Shown one piece after another: positions 25,896 to 37,095 of a stretch of 64,000 bases of DNA. This stretch comes from Rhodoferax sp. U2-2l (lineage in GTDB: Bacteria; Pseudomonadota; Gammaproteobacteria; Burkholderiales; Burkholderiaceae_C): positions 209,786-273,785 of the forward strand of contig NZ_JAJCTH010000004.1 in NCBI RefSeq assembly GCF_020594515.1. Reading direction: 5' to 3'. The position numbers were made by a program, and so were the translations under genes. The first letter of the stretch is position 1. Each line of letters begins with the position of its first letter. The notes under the pieces were generated by a model that saw only the letters and a program-made list of their open reading frames with translations, was not told the DNA's origin and searched no databases.

Positions 25896-28800
25896 ACTTG
25901 TCTGAACTCTTCATCCGCCGTCCGGTGATGACGGTGCTGCTGAACCTGGCCATTGTGCTGGCCGGGGTGATTGCTTTCCGCAGCATCCCGATTGCCGCGT
26001 TGCCCAGCTACGACACGCCGGTGATCAGCGTCAGCGCCAGCCTGCCCGGCGCCAGCCCCGAGACCATGGCCACCTCGGTGGCGCTGCCCCTGGAAAAACA
26101 GTTCCAGACCGTGCCGGGCCTGAAAACCATCAGCTCCACCAGCACCTTGGGCAACACCTCGCTGACGCTGGAATTTGACGAAAGCCGCAACATCGACGTC
26201 GCCGCCGTGGACGTGCAGGCGGCCCTGCTGCGCGCCCAGCGCGCCCTGCCCGACGACATGACCAACCCGCCGTCGTACCGCAAGGTGAATCCGGCCGACG
26301 CGCCGGTGCTGCTGATCTCGCTGCGTTCCCCGTCGCTGGCGCCGTCCGATTTGCAGGACTATGCCGAGCACCTGATTTCGCCCACGTTGTCCACCCTCAA
26401 CGGCGTGGCCCAGGTCAACATTTTTGGCGCCAAGCGTTACGCAGTGCGGGTGCGGGTGCAGCCCGACGCGCTGGCAGCGCGCAACCTGGGGCTCGATGAA
26501 GTGGCAGCCGCGCTGCGTGCGGCCAATGTCAACACCCCGGTCGGCACGCTCGAAGGCCCCAAACAAACCCTGGTGCTGCAGGCCAACCAACAACTCAAAA
26601 ACGCCGCCGAATTTGCGGAGCTGATCATCAGCGTCAAAGGCGGCAACCCGGTGCGCCTGCGCGATGTGGCGCAGGTGGAAGACAGCATCGAGAGCACCAA
26701 GAGCTGGGCCACCTTCAATGGTGAGCCCACCACCACGCTGGCCATCCTGCGCCAGCCCGGCGCCAACACCGTGCAGGTGGTGGACGCGGTGCGCGCCGCC
26801 TTGCCGGGGCTGCAGGCGCAGATGCCCAAGTCGGTGTCATTGACCCCCATCAACGACCGCTCGCTGTCGGTGCGCGAGGCCTTGCACGATGTCACGCTGA
26901 CCCTGCTGGGCACGGTGGTGCTGGTGGTGCTGGTGATCTTTCTGTTTTTGCGGCGTTTTGTCGCCACGGTGATTCCGGCGCTCTCACTGCCGGTGTCACT
27001 GATCGGCGCTGTGGCGCTGCTGTGGGGCTTGAACTACAGCCTGGACAACATCTCGCTGCTGGGCCTGACCCTGGCGGTGGGCCTTGTGGTGGACGACGCC
27101 ATCGTGGTGCTGGAGAACATCATCCGCCACGTGGAAAAAGGCGAGCCGCCGTTCCAGGCCGCGCTGCGCGGTGCGCGCGAGGTGGGTTTCACCATCATTT
27201 CCATCAGCACCTCGCTGATTGCGGTGTTCATCCCGATCTTTTTCATGCCCGGTGTGATCGGCCTGCTGTTTCACGAATTTGCGGTGGTGGTGGGGCTGGC
27301 CATTGTGGTGTCGGCGTTTGTCTCGCTCACCTTGGTGCCGATGCTGGCCAGCCGCTTTTTGACCGATGAGTCGCATAAAAAACACCCCGGCTTCATCGTG
27401 CGGCAGTTTGAGCGCGGCTTCAACGCCATGCTGGCCAGCTACACCCGCTGGCTGGACCGGGCGCTGGCCCACCGCTGGGCCATGCTGGCCCTGGCCACCG
27501 CCACCATCGTGGCCACCGTCTGGCTGACCATCGTCATCCCCAAAGGCTTTTTCCCCGAGGAAGACCTGGGCCAGATGTCGGTCAGCACCGAGGCCGGTGA
27601 GGACACCTCGTTTGAGGAAATGGTGCGCCTGCAAGAGCGTGCCGCCCAGATCATCCGCAACGACCCGGCGGTGGCCGCGGTGAACTCGTTCAACGGCGGC
27701 AGCGGCGCGCAAAACACCGGGCGCATGTTCATCACCCTCAAACCGCAGGGCGAGCGTCCGCCGATGAAACAGGTGGTGGACGGCCTGCGCAAAAAGGTGA
27801 ACGCGGTGCCGGGCATCAAGATATTCATCCGCCCGACGCAAAACCTGCAGCTCGGCGGGCGCCCCAGCAAGGCGCAGTTCCAGTACATCCTGCAAAGTGT
27901 GCGCGCCGACGAGCTCAACGACTGGGCCACCAAACTGCAAGAGCGCCTGCGTGACGACCCGCTGTTTCGCGACGTGACTAGCGACGCCCAGCTGCGCGGC
28001 CTGCAGGCGCAGATCAATATCGACCGCGACCGCGCCAACGCGCTCGGCGTGTCCATCGAGGCCATCCGCAGCGCGCTCTACAGCGCCTTTGGTGAGCGCC
28101 AGGTCTCCACCATCTACCTGCCCACCGACAGCTACCAGGTGATCATGGAAGTGGCGCCGCAGGCCAAGCAGGACGAAAGCGCGGTGGCCGGCATCTACGT
28201 GCGCGCATCCACCGGCGCGCTGGTGCCGCTGTCGAGTTTTGTCACGGTGGAGCGCACGGTGGGGCCCACCTCCATCAACCACGTCGGCCAGTTGCAGGCG
28301 GTCACGGTGTCGTTCAACCTGGCGCCGGGCGTGGCGCTGGGTGATGCCACCGCCAAGATCGACGCCGCGCGCGACGCCATCCAGATGCCGTCCTCCATCA
28401 TCAGCACCTACGGCGGTGATGCGGCGGTGTTCAAAAGCTCACAGGGCAGCCAGCTGGTGCTGGTGCTGGCGGCGCTGCTGGTCATCTACGTGCTGCTGGG
28501 CGTGCTGTATGAGAGTTACATCCACCCCATCACCATCCTGATGGGCCTGCCCTCGGCCGCCGTGGGTGCGCTGGCCACGCTGATGTTATTTGGGCAAGAT
28601 TTGACGCTGATCGCCACCATCGGCATCCTGCTCTTGATCGGCATCGTCAAAAAGAACGCCATCATGATGATCGACTTTGCGCTGGACGCGCAGCGCCACC
28701 ACGGCATGACGCCGCAGCAGGCGATCCGCGAGGCGTGCATCTTGCGGTTCAGGCCGATCATGATGACCACCATGGCGGCACTGATGGGCGCGCTACCGAT

Positions 28801-29002
28801 TGCGCTGGGCATTGGCGCGGGCGCCGAGCTGCGCCAGCCGCTGGGCCTGGCGGTGGTGGGCGGGCTGGTGTTTTCACAAGCCATCACGCTGTTCATCACC
28901 CCGGTGATCTACCTGGCGCTGGACCGCTTCAGCGGCCACGGCCCGGTGCTCACGCCTGAGGTTCCGCCGGGGCCGGATGAGCGTGCGGGTGCTGTGGCTT
29001 GA
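25892..29002 (+). CDS. RND multidrug efflux transporter (AcrB/MdtB family)
   Basis: The 1036-residue inner-membrane proton antiporter begins MNLSELFIRRPVMTVLLNLAIVLAG, as HAE1 pumps do. It has the proton-relay motif LAVGLVVDDAIVVLENIIRHVEKG in helix 4 and the second-half ILLLIGIVKKNAIMMIDFAL. Twelve membrane helices and two large periplasmic loops are implied by the length. Substrates cannot be told. It is coupled to the adaptor by an ATGA overlap. Confidence 0.95.
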   Translation: MNLSELFIRRPVMTVLLNLAIVLAGVIAFRSIPIAALPSYDTPVISVSASLPGASPETMATSVALPLEKQFQTVPGLKTISSTSTLGNTSLTLEFDESRNIDVAAVDVQAALLRAQRALPDDMTNPPSYRKVNPADAPVLLISLRSPSLAPSDLQDYAEHLISPTLSTLNGVAQVNIFGAKRYAVRVRVQPDALAARNLGLDEVAAALRAANVNTPVGTLEGPKQTLVLQANQQLKNAAEFAELIISVKGGNPVRLRDVAQVEDSIESTKSWATFNGEPTTTLAILRQPGANTVQVVDAVRAALPGLQAQMPKSVSLTPINDRSLSVREALHDVTLTLLGTVVLVVLVIFLFLRRFVATVIPALSLPVSLIGAVALLWGLNYSLDNISLLGLTLAVGLVVDDAIVVLENIIRHVEKGEPPFQAALRGAREVGFTIISISTSLIAVFIPIFFMPGVIGLLFHEFAVVVGLAIVVSAFVSLTLVPMLASRFLTDESHKKHPGFIVRQFERGFNAMLASYTRWLDRALAHRWAMLALATATIVATVWLTIVIPKGFFPEEDLGQMSVSTEAGEDTSFEEMVRLQERAAQIIRNDPAVAAVNSFNGGSGAQNTGRMFITLKPQGERPPMKQVVDGLRKKVNAVPGIKIFIRPTQNLQLGGRPSKAQFQYILQSVRADELNDWATKLQERLRDDPLFRDVTSDAQLRGLQAQINIDRDRANALGVSIEAIRSALYSAFGERQVSTIYLPTDSYQVIMEVAPQAKQDESAVAGIYVRASTGALVPLSSFVTVERTVGPTSINHVGQLQAVTVSFNLAPGVALGDATAKIDAARDAIQMPSSIISTYGGDAAVFKSSQGSQLVLVLAALLVIYVLLGVLYESYIHPITILMGLPSAAVGALATLMLFGQDLTLIATIGILLLIGIVKKNAIMMIDFALDAQRHHGMTPQQAIREACILRFRPIMMTTMAALMGALPIALGIGAGAELRQPLGLAVVGGLVFSQAITLFITPVIYLALDRFSGHGPVLTPEVPPGPDERAGAVA

Positions 29003-29076
29003 GTAATCTGGCTATCAAAAGATCGCGTAGAACCCTTTGAAGATAAGACGTCAAGGCATGGAATGGGTGCGTGAAA

Positions 29077-29171
29077 ACCGATGACACTGGGGCGAATGCT
29101 TACGCGGCTGTCCCCCGCCCTGCGGGCTCCTCCTTGATGCCGCTCCACCATTCACCCCAGTGTCATTGGTC
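29077..29171. repeat. Constant-core palindromic element, copy 4
   Basis: The core at 29109-29137 is identical over 29 bp to copy 3. Arms 29077-29108 and 29138-29170 are inverted repeats (about 26 of 32), centred on ATGACACTGGGG/CCCCAGTGTCAT, again unlike the arms of the other copies. It lies 75 bp after the RND pump stop. The 29003-29333 gap otherwise holds only one arm of the direct repeat that brackets vapBC. Confidence 0.75.
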
Positions 29172-29177
29172 GCCAGG

Positions 29178-29200
29178 AATGAATCGGAATCTGACCCCAA
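29178..29200 (+). repeat. Direct repeat flanking vapBC, left copy
   Basis: AATGAATCGGAATCTGACCCC followed by AA; it matches 30133-30155 with one mismatch in 23 positions. Together the two bracket the vapBC module. Confidence 0.7.
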
Positions 29201-29333
29201 TTCATCCTGACGCCGGAGGTGGCCTTGCTGCCATGAAAGTTGACGTGGCCATCTTCGGCTGTCATTCCGGACTCTTTGTTTGAGGTCACCTGCCCGCCAG
29301 TCATACCAGCTGGCGCGCGGTATTATCTGGCGC

Positions 29334-29582
29334 ATGAATACCTTGACCATCAAAATCCCCGAGACGCTGGAGCAGGACTTGATCCGGATGAGCCAGCAAG
29401 CACACATCAGCAAATCGGAGCTGGTGCGTCAGGCGCTGCAGGCCTTTCTTGCGCGCGGCCAAGGCGCCGAGCCGTTTGTCTCGGCGTTGGACCAAGCGGG
29501 TGAACTGGTGGGGTGCTTTAACGGCGGGCCGGTTGATCTGTCGAGCAACCCCGAACATTTGCGTGGCTTTGGCAGCGTATGA
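29334..29582 (+). CDS. VapB-type ribbon-helix-helix antitoxin
   Basis: The 82-residue protein has an RHH/CopG DNA-binding start (MNTLTIKIPETLEQDLIRMS, then SKSELVRQALQAFLARG, residues 1-43) and a C-terminal tail suited to binding the toxin. The frame is open upstream to 29280, but the ATG at 29334 begins exactly at the RHH strand. Its last 4 bp overlap the PIN-domain toxin gene, the usual antitoxin-first arrangement, and the complex would be expected to autoregulate the operon. Confidence 0.88.
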   Translation: MNTLTIKIPETLEQDLIRMSQQAHISKSELVRQALQAFLARGQGAEPFVSALDQAGELVGCFNGGPVDLSSNPEHLRGFGSV

Positions 29583-29995
29583 GCAGCCACCTCATCCTGG
29601 ACACCGGGCCCTGGGTGGCCTTGCATTGCAGCGGTGACCGCTACCACGCTTGGGCCAAGGCGCAGTTTGCGCAATACCCGGCACCGTTTTTAACCTGTGA
29701 AGCCGTGGTAGCCGAAACCTGCTTTTTGCTGGCGCGAGCGGGGTTTGACCCGGGACGCGCGCTGGCGCTTGTCGAGCGTGGTGTGGTGCGAGTCGCCATG
29801 TCATTGGCAGAACAAGTCAGTACGGTCCGCGCCTTGTTTGAAAAATATGACAACGCGCCAGCCTCTTTGGCAGATGCCTGCCTGGTGCGCATGTCCGAGC
29901 TGTATGACCCGTGCCGGGTGGTCACTTTGGACAGCGACTTTGTGGTGTACCGCCGTCATGGGCGCAAGGCGATTCCGGTTTTGATGCCGTCTTGA
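29579..29995 (+). CDS. VapC-type PIN-domain toxin
   Basis: This 138-residue PIN-domain ribonuclease has the acidic residues of the active site in LILDTGPWVALHC (Asp at residue 7), CEAVVAETCFLL (Glu), SLADACLVRMSEL (Asp) and VVTLDSDFVVYRRHG (Asp). VapC toxins cleave RNA, often tRNA, when freed from VapB. It is coupled to the antitoxin by an ATGA overlap. An 8-bp perfect hairpin (ATGCCGGG/CCCGGCAT, 30002-30023) directly follows and may end the transcript. Confidence 0.88.
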   Translation: MSSHLILDTGPWVALHCSGDRYHAWAKAQFAQYPAPFLTCEAVVAETCFLLARAGFDPGRALALVERGVVRVAMSLAEQVSTVRALFEKYDNAPASLADACLVRMSELYDPCRVVTLDSDFVVYRRHGRKAIPVLMPS

Positions 29996-30132
29996 CATGT
30001 CATGCCGGGCTACGACCCGGCATCCATGACTTCGGACTGCATGGCTTGCGGGTGCTGAAACGACGGACTCGATCCGGGGACGCCATGACAACCGTCTTTC
30101 ATGCGCAGGGGTGGTCGTGGCGCCATGTCATG

Positions 30133-30155
30133 AATGAATTGGAATCTGACCCCAA
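30133..30155 (+). repeat. Direct repeat flanking vapBC, right copy
   Basis: AATGAATTGGAATCTGACCCC followed by AA; 22 of 23 positions match 29178-29200. A third, shorter variant AATTGGAATCTGGCCCCAAT lies at 30182-30201. No transposase gene is present in the window to explain them. Confidence 0.7.
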
Positions 30156-30226
30156 TCAATTACTGGTTGGGTAAGCTGAATTAATTGGAATCTGGCCCCA
30201 ATTATCATATGAGTCTAATCCCAATT

Positions 30227-31927
30227 CTACTGATTTACAACCGGGAGCCACTCCGTCTTAGATAGTATTAAATTTACTTTGCTTTGCGATTTCCATATAT
30301 TTCCTAATTCTTCGTAATCGACAGTTGACATCACTTTTTGCAAAATTCTCATCCGTTTTTTAGCCAAATCAGGCTGATCATTTAATGCTAGTGCTGCGAT
30401 ATAGGCATATTGGTTGGCTGGACTTGGAAACGAATCGGCAGTTTTATGCATCCATTCAATATCTTCGTGACTCATACCTGGACGTGCTTTCATTCTCCCC
30501 ATTTTGATAAAGGCTTCTAGTTGTGAGAGCACAAAGGTTTCGGGAACTTTAACTGGTTTCTGCATTCCGTAAGAGCGCTCAAACCTTAATGCTTGAAAAT
30601 CAGCTTCCATTTTAAAATAATCATAAGTAATAAATGTCAGTAATGCAGTTGTTACAGCCCACAAAAACGTGAAAGTCAAATAATGGGTGCGAAACAATAT
30701 TAACTTTCGAGTCCTCGCTTCTTGAGTTCCCATTATTATTCCAATGGGCAGTAACATGTATGCATATTGGTGCGGTAACTCAAGCATTGCATGCCACCAG
30801 AAGGAGCCAACAAATAATAAAAGCAAGGCATCTTCAACGGTAACGACCGTTTTGTACTGAATGTAAAACCAATGTAATAAAAATACGCTTAAAATTAATC
30901 CAATGGGTATACCTGCCCATAATATCAAATCAAGAAATAAATTATGGGTGTGTTGAAATATGCCGTTTAACTGTACGTGATGCTCTGCAACCAACATTTG
31001 TGCAGCACCCAAATTAGTCCAACCATATCCAAAGATCGGACGCTGCATCGCCGCATCAACAAAAAGTTTGTAGGCGTCTAGTCGTAAGCCGGTCCCAGCG
31101 ATTCGGGCGATTTCATCGAAAGGTTGACTTAGCAAAAGTGCATTGCTAATAAATCCAATGGAAAGTTGAGACGCTACAAAAAACAACAAAAGACCAATTA
31201 GTATTTGGAATTTGATCTTCGAATACCACAGAGCACGCCAATGCCAAGCAGCTGCCAAACTAAAGATAATTGCAAATGTTGCAGTGCGCGATCTTGTCAA
31301 TGCAATGCCAAATAAAAAAAACATTGACATTAGAACAGCGGTTGACATGCTAATTTTATTTCTATGCGTAAACCAACCAGTGCATACTAGTCCCCAGAAT
31401 AAAAAAGTCGCTAATTGATTGGGTTGTACCAAGTTCGCAAATGGCCTATTGCCAGCCATATAAACAATCCAAAGATCTAGACCATCAAGCGAAAGCCATT
31501 GGTATAACTGCATACCAACAGAAATGAGACAGGCGAAAGAAATGGCTATAAAAATAGAATTTGCAGCTTGCCCGGAAAAAATCTTCTCCCAGCGATAACC
31601 TATTAATATGCAGATTGTAAAACCGATTAGATAGGCGCTGCTAACCCAAGCTTGGCCAGAAAATGGTAACAATCCGGTCGCGTATTGTAATATTGGTATA
31701 GTTGCTGTTAATGCTGTACATGCAATTAAACTCGTCCACTCTACTTCATGACGAATCCGAAAAATTAGGCCTGCCCCGGCTATTGCCATCATCCAGGCGA
31801 TCCATCCGTCAGTGTGAAAAGTGATCCAAGGTAAATAATGATTGGGTAAGAGCCAGCCTAGTGCGATAAGCAACGCCCATACGTCAATAATTGTCAATTT
31901 ATGGATAAATTCGTTCAGTGCTTTCAT
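30227..31927 (-). CDS. O-antigen ligase/PglL-type oligosaccharyltransferase (pilin glycosylation)
   Basis: The 566-residue membrane protein has about eleven to twelve hydrophobic helices and the Wzy_C/PglL periplasmic-loop motif RPIFGYGWTNLGAAQ (about residues 299-313), then VQLNGIFQHTHNLFLDLILWAGIPIG (conserved His). The C-terminal soluble part is TPR-like. Placement directly after pilA on the same strand points to an O-linked glycan ligase acting on pilin, although O-antigen ligase or polymerase cannot be excluded. The gene is distinctly AT-richer than its neighbours, a common trait of variable glycan loci. Confidence 0.82.
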   Translation of the reverse strand: MKALNEFIHKLTIIDVWALLIALGWLLPNHYLPWITFHTDGWIAWMMAIAGAGLIFRIRHEVEWTSLIACTALTATIPILQYATGLLPFSGQAWVSSAYLIGFTICILIGYRWEKIFSGQAANSIFIAISFACLISVGMQLYQWLSLDGLDLWIVYMAGNRPFANLVQPNQLATFLFWGLVCTGWFTHRNKISMSTAVLMSMFFLFGIALTRSRTATFAIIFSLAAAWHWRALWYSKIKFQILIGLLLFFVASQLSIGFISNALLLSQPFDEIARIAGTGLRLDAYKLFVDAAMQRPIFGYGWTNLGAAQMLVAEHHVQLNGIFQHTHNLFLDLILWAGIPIGLILSVFLLHWFYIQYKTVVTVEDALLLLFVGSFWWHAMLELPHQYAYMLLPIGIIMGTQEARTRKLILFRTHYLTFTFLWAVTTALLTFITYDYFKMEADFQALRFERSYGMQKPVKVPETFVLSQLEAFIKMGRMKARPGMSHEDIEWMHKTADSFPSPANQYAYIAALALNDQPDLAKKRMRILQKVMSTVDYEELGNIWKSQSKVNLILSKTEWLPVVNQ

Positions 31928-31990
31928 GTTTTAAATTTTTTCAAATGAAAGTAGTTGTGCTGACTGAAAATATCTTATTAGGCATGAAAT

Positions 31991-32017
31991 AAAAAAGCCC
32001 CCTAAACGGGGGCTTTT
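31991..32017 (-). terminator. Rho-independent terminator after pilA
   Basis: AAAAGCCCCC and GGGGGCTTTT form a strong stem with a TAAAC loop. On the minus strand the stem is followed by TTTTTTATTT, ideal for ending the pilA transcript 20 bp after its stop. It would separate a highly expressed pilA message from the ligase gene downstream. Confidence 0.85.
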
Positions 32018-32036
32018 AAGAAAATCATATTTAATA

Positions 32037-32456
32037 CTATTTGCAAGATGCTGGGCGATACTTTGAAGGAATATCTCCTCCACATACCCAAGTAACTTGA
32101 CCATTACTTGCGAGCGTGCCTGTCATCGTGATTGTTTTGGTACTAATATTCGAGTCGCCTTGAGCTGTTGCAGTAATTACACCATTTGCGTACTCAGTTT
32201 TGGCGACATACTTCGATGACATTGATTCGATGGATACAGCACTCGGCATTGACGTACCCCCTGCGGCAGCTGCTGCTTCGGCAACCGTAACCTTTGCTGC
32301 TGAAGCAGCCAAAATCACTTCAGACACCTTGGCCCGCACCGTGTAATCCTGATAAGCCGGCAGCGCCACCGCCGCCAAGATACCAATAATCGCCACCACA
32401 ATCATCAACTCAATCAGGGTGAAACCCTTTTGTACGGCACGCATGGAACGTTTCAT
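32037..32456 (-). CDS. pilA: Type IV major pilin PilA
   Basis: This 139-residue prepilin is cut and N-methylated at [34 protein letters not shown]. Glu5 of the mature chain is present, and the hydrophobic helix gives the pilus core. The C-terminal disulfide loop is [14 protein letters not shown], ending in Lys. The Ala/Ser-rich middle is compatible with O-glycosylation by the ligase encoded downstream. CTGGAG lies 6 nt before the ATG. A sigma-54 site precedes the gene. Confidence 0.96.
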   Translation of the reverse strand: MKRSMRAVQKGFTLIELMIVVAIIGILAAVALPAYQDYTVRAKVSEVILAASAAKVTVAEAAAAAGGTSMPSAVSIESMSSKYVAKTEYANGVITATAQGDSNISTKTITMTGTLASNGQVTWVCGGDIPSKYRPASCK

Positions 32457-32506
32457 GTTGAACTCCAGAAGTTAAGAAAAAAGACACCGGGCACGCAGTC
32501 TTTACA

Positions 32507-32521
32507 GCATCTTCTGTGCCA
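32507..32521 (-). promoter_or_regulatory. Sigma-54 (-24/-12) promoter of pilA
   Basis: Minus-strand TGGCACAGAAGATGC fits the sigma-54 pattern TGGCAC-N5-TTGC with one mismatch, about 50 nt upstream of the pilA start. Pilin genes in beta- and gamma-proteobacteria are commonly driven by sigma-54 with the PilR activator; no pilSR genes are in this window. Confidence 0.72.
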
Positions 32522-32734
32522 CTCTGCCAATTGCCCAAAAAGTCTGCCAATGCCACATTTTTTGGGGTTTTCTGTGTCATCGAACGTGTTTTGGCCGTTT
32601 CATGGGCCACGCTGTCACAGCGTCACACTGTGCCGGGCGATGCCAGGGTGGGTCTGGCACAGGGTATTGCTGTGACAAACTGCGTTGGGCACACACCCTC
32701 GGCACTCTGAGGCTGCTGGCATATCATCCAGCGC

Positions 32735-33202
32735 ATGCCTTCAGCCACCCTCAGCATCGATTCCGCCAGCGCCATCACCGGCCTGAGCCGTCGCACCTGG
32801 TGGCGGCGTGTGACGGCGGCCGAGGTGACCCGTGTGGCGGACGATGGGCGTGGCCGGGCCATGCTGTTGTGGGATGACGTTGAACCCTATATGGGTGTGG
32901 CCATGGCGCCGCAAGACAAGCAGTTGGCCTGCCTGGCGGACGCGGGTGATGCCGGGGCGCAAAACGACATGGGACAGTTTTTTTTGATCGCGGGCAAACC
33001 CAAAGCCGCGTTTTACTGGTTTCAGCTGGCGGCCCAGCAAAACCAGCCGGATGCCATGCAGTGGCTGGCCCATTGCTATATCCACGGCCAAGGCGCGCCG
33101 CAGGATGACAACCTGGGCATGATGTGGCTGGCCAAGGCAGCCGCCCACGGCCACGTGATTGCGCAGGGGCAGATGAAGGGGCTGCTTCGAACAACCGAGT
33201 AG
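32735..33202 (+). CDS. Sel1-repeat protein
   Basis: 155 residues. The first 50 resemble a small helical (possibly HTH-like) domain (SIDSASAITGLSRRTWWRRV). The rest holds about three Sel1-like repeats, the clearest being AMQWLAHCYIHGQGAPQDDNLGMMWLAKAAAHGHVIAQGQM. Sel1 repeats bind proteins or peptides in diverse regulatory roles. No signal peptide is seen. It is divergent from pilA and 16 bp upstream of the sugar dehydrogenase gene. Function not recognised beyond the repeats. Confidence 0.75.
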   Translation: MPSATLSIDSASAITGLSRRTWWRRVTAAEVTRVADDGRGRAMLLWDDVEPYMGVAMAPQDKQLACLADAGDAGAQNDMGQFFLIAGKPKAAFYWFQLAAQQNQPDAMQWLAHCYIHGQGAPQDDNLGMMWLAKAAAHGHVIAQGQMKGLLRTTE

Positions 33203-33218
33203 TACGGAGGGGGCAAAC

Positions 33219-34379
33219 ATGACGGCGAAGCAGCTTTTGGTGTGGTGGGTGTGCACCGCCGCGGGTGCCTTGTCGGCCAACGCCCAGGTGGCCCCGACCG
33301 TGGTCGCAGGGTCAGCGCCCGCCGCCGCCGGGGCCAAGCCGCAGCCAGACGTGGTGGCCCGGGGTCTGGCGCACCCCTGGGGGTTGACGTTCATTGACGC
33401 GCAACGCCTGCTGGTGACCGAGCGGCCCGGGCGCTTGCGGCTGGTCACGCTCACCGGCCAGGTGGGTCCGGCCATCGCCGGGCTGCCGCCGATCCACGCG
33501 GCAGGCCAGGGCGGGCTGCTGGACGTGCTGGCCGACAGCCAGTTTGCCGTCAACCGCACGCTCTACTTTTGTTACACCGAGCCCGGGGCTGGCGGCAATG
33601 TGTCGTCCACCGCGCTGGCGTCGGCCAGGCTGTCTGACGACGCCAGCCGTCTGGACAACGTGCGGGTGCTGTTCAGTCAGAAGCCCAAGGTGTCAGGCAA
33701 CGCGCATTTTGGTTGCCGTATTGTGGAAAGCCCCGACGGCAAACTGTTCCTGACGCTGGGGGACCGGTACCACCGCATGCACGATGCCCAGACGCTGGAC
33801 AACCACCATGGCAAGGTGGTGCGCATCCACAAAGACGGCCGCATCCCGCCCGACAACCCGCTCATGGGCCAGGCCGGTGCGCTGCCCGAGATCTGGAGCT
33901 GGGGCCACCGCAACGTGCAAGGTGCGGCCTGGGGCCCGGACGGTGCGCTGTGGACCGTTGAACATGGCCCGCAAGGCGGTGACGAGTTGAACCGGCCCCA
34001 ACCCGGCAAAAACTACGGCTGGCCGGTCATCACCTACGGCGAACAATATGGTGGCGGGCCCATTGGCCAAGGTCTCCAGACGCACCCCGGCATGGCGCAG
34101 CCGGTGTACCAATGGACGCCGTCGATTGCCCCGTCTGGCATGGCGTTTGTCACCAGTGCGCGGTATGGCCGGGCGTGGCAGGGCAGCTTACTGGTGGGCG
34201 CGCTGAAATTTCGATACCTGGCCCGGCTCACGCTGCAGGGCGGCCAGGTGGCGGGTGAAGAGAAATTGCTGCAAGACCTGGGCGAGCGCATTCGCGCCGT
34301 GCGCCAGGGCCCGGATGGGCTGATCTACTTGCTGACGGACAGTGCTCAGGGCAGGTTGCTGCGGCTCCAGCCGCGCTGA
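33219..34379 (+). CDS. PQQ-dependent sugar dehydrogenase (aldose dehydrogenase, YliI type)
   Basis: The 386-residue secreted beta-propeller enzyme has signal peptide MTAKQLLVWWVCTAAGALSA. Family motifs are VARGLAHPWGLTFIDAQRLLVTERPGRLRLV, LFLTLGDRY (with the catalytic His region HFGCR before it), WSWGHRNVQGAAWGPDGALWTVEHGPQGGDELN (calcium/PQQ binding) and NYGWPVITYGEQY. It oxidises aldose sugars in the periplasm with PQQ made elsewhere. GGAGG lies 8 nt before the ATG. Confidence 0.93.
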   Translation: MTAKQLLVWWVCTAAGALSANAQVAPTVVAGSAPAAAGAKPQPDVVARGLAHPWGLTFIDAQRLLVTERPGRLRLVTLTGQVGPAIAGLPPIHAAGQGGLLDVLADSQFAVNRTLYFCYTEPGAGGNVSSTALASARLSDDASRLDNVRVLFSQKPKVSGNAHFGCRIVESPDGKLFLTLGDRYHRMHDAQTLDNHHGKVVRIHKDGRIPPDNPLMGQAGALPEIWSWGHRNVQGAAWGPDGALWTVEHGPQGGDELNRPQPGKNYGWPVITYGEQYGGGPIGQGLQTHPGMAQPVYQWTPSIAPSGMAFVTSARYGRAWQGSLLVGALKFRYLARLTLQGGQVAGEEKLLQDLGERIRAVRQGPDGLIYLLTDSAQGRLLRLQPR

Positions 34380-34462
34380 CCCTATGGCGACGATTTGGAA
34401 AAACGATCATGCGCGCGCCCGAGGGTCTCTACACTGACGGCTGGCTTGCAAAGCCAAGTTGA

Positions 34463-36658
<2,196 letters not shown>

Positions 36659-36666
36659 CAGCGTAA

Positions 36667-37095
36667 CTACTTGGGCGCCAGCACCGCCATGGTGATGCGT
36701 GAGGCGCAGGTCAATTCGCCCGCGTCATTGCGTATATCAATCTGCCAGACCTGGGTGGTGCGCCCGATGTGCACCGCTCGCGCCGTGCCGGTGACCCAGC
36801 CACTTTTCACGCCACGCAGGTGGTTGGCGTTGATGTCCAGGCCGACAGCCTGGTGCCCGCTCGGGCAGGCGTAATTGGCCGCCACCGAGCCCAGCGTTTC
36901 GGCCAGCACCACACTCACCCCGCCGTGCAACAGGCCAAATGGCTGGCGCGTGCGCGCATCCACCGGCACGCGGGCGGTGATGAAGTCGTCGCCCACTTCC
37001 AGGAACTCAATGCCCAGATGGCTGACCGCCGTGTTGGCGCTCAGGGCGGTGATGGCTTCGACGGAAATGGGGTGTTGCCAGAGGGTTGAGGTCAT
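36667..37095 (-). CDS. Hotdog-fold acyl-CoA thioesterase (PaaI/YdiI-like)
   Basis: The 142-residue single hotdog domain starts LWQHPISVEAITALSANTAVSHLGIEFLEVGDDFITARVPV, with TRQPFGLLHGGVSVVLAETLGSVAA (the helix carrying the Gly-Gly and catalytic Glu, about residues 49-73) and GTARAVHIGRTTQVWQIDI. It resembles DHNA-CoA or menaquinone-type and PaaI thioesterases; the acyl substrate is unknown. It is convergent with katG and its ATG overlaps the stop of the nucleotidyltransferase gene by 4 bp. Confidence 0.9.
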   Translation of the reverse strand: MTSTLWQHPISVEAITALSANTAVSHLGIEFLEVGDDFITARVPVDARTRQPFGLLHGGVSVVLAETLGSVAANYACPSGHQAVGLDINANHLRGVKSGWVTGTARAVHIGRTTQVWQIDIRNDAGELTCASRITMAVLAPK

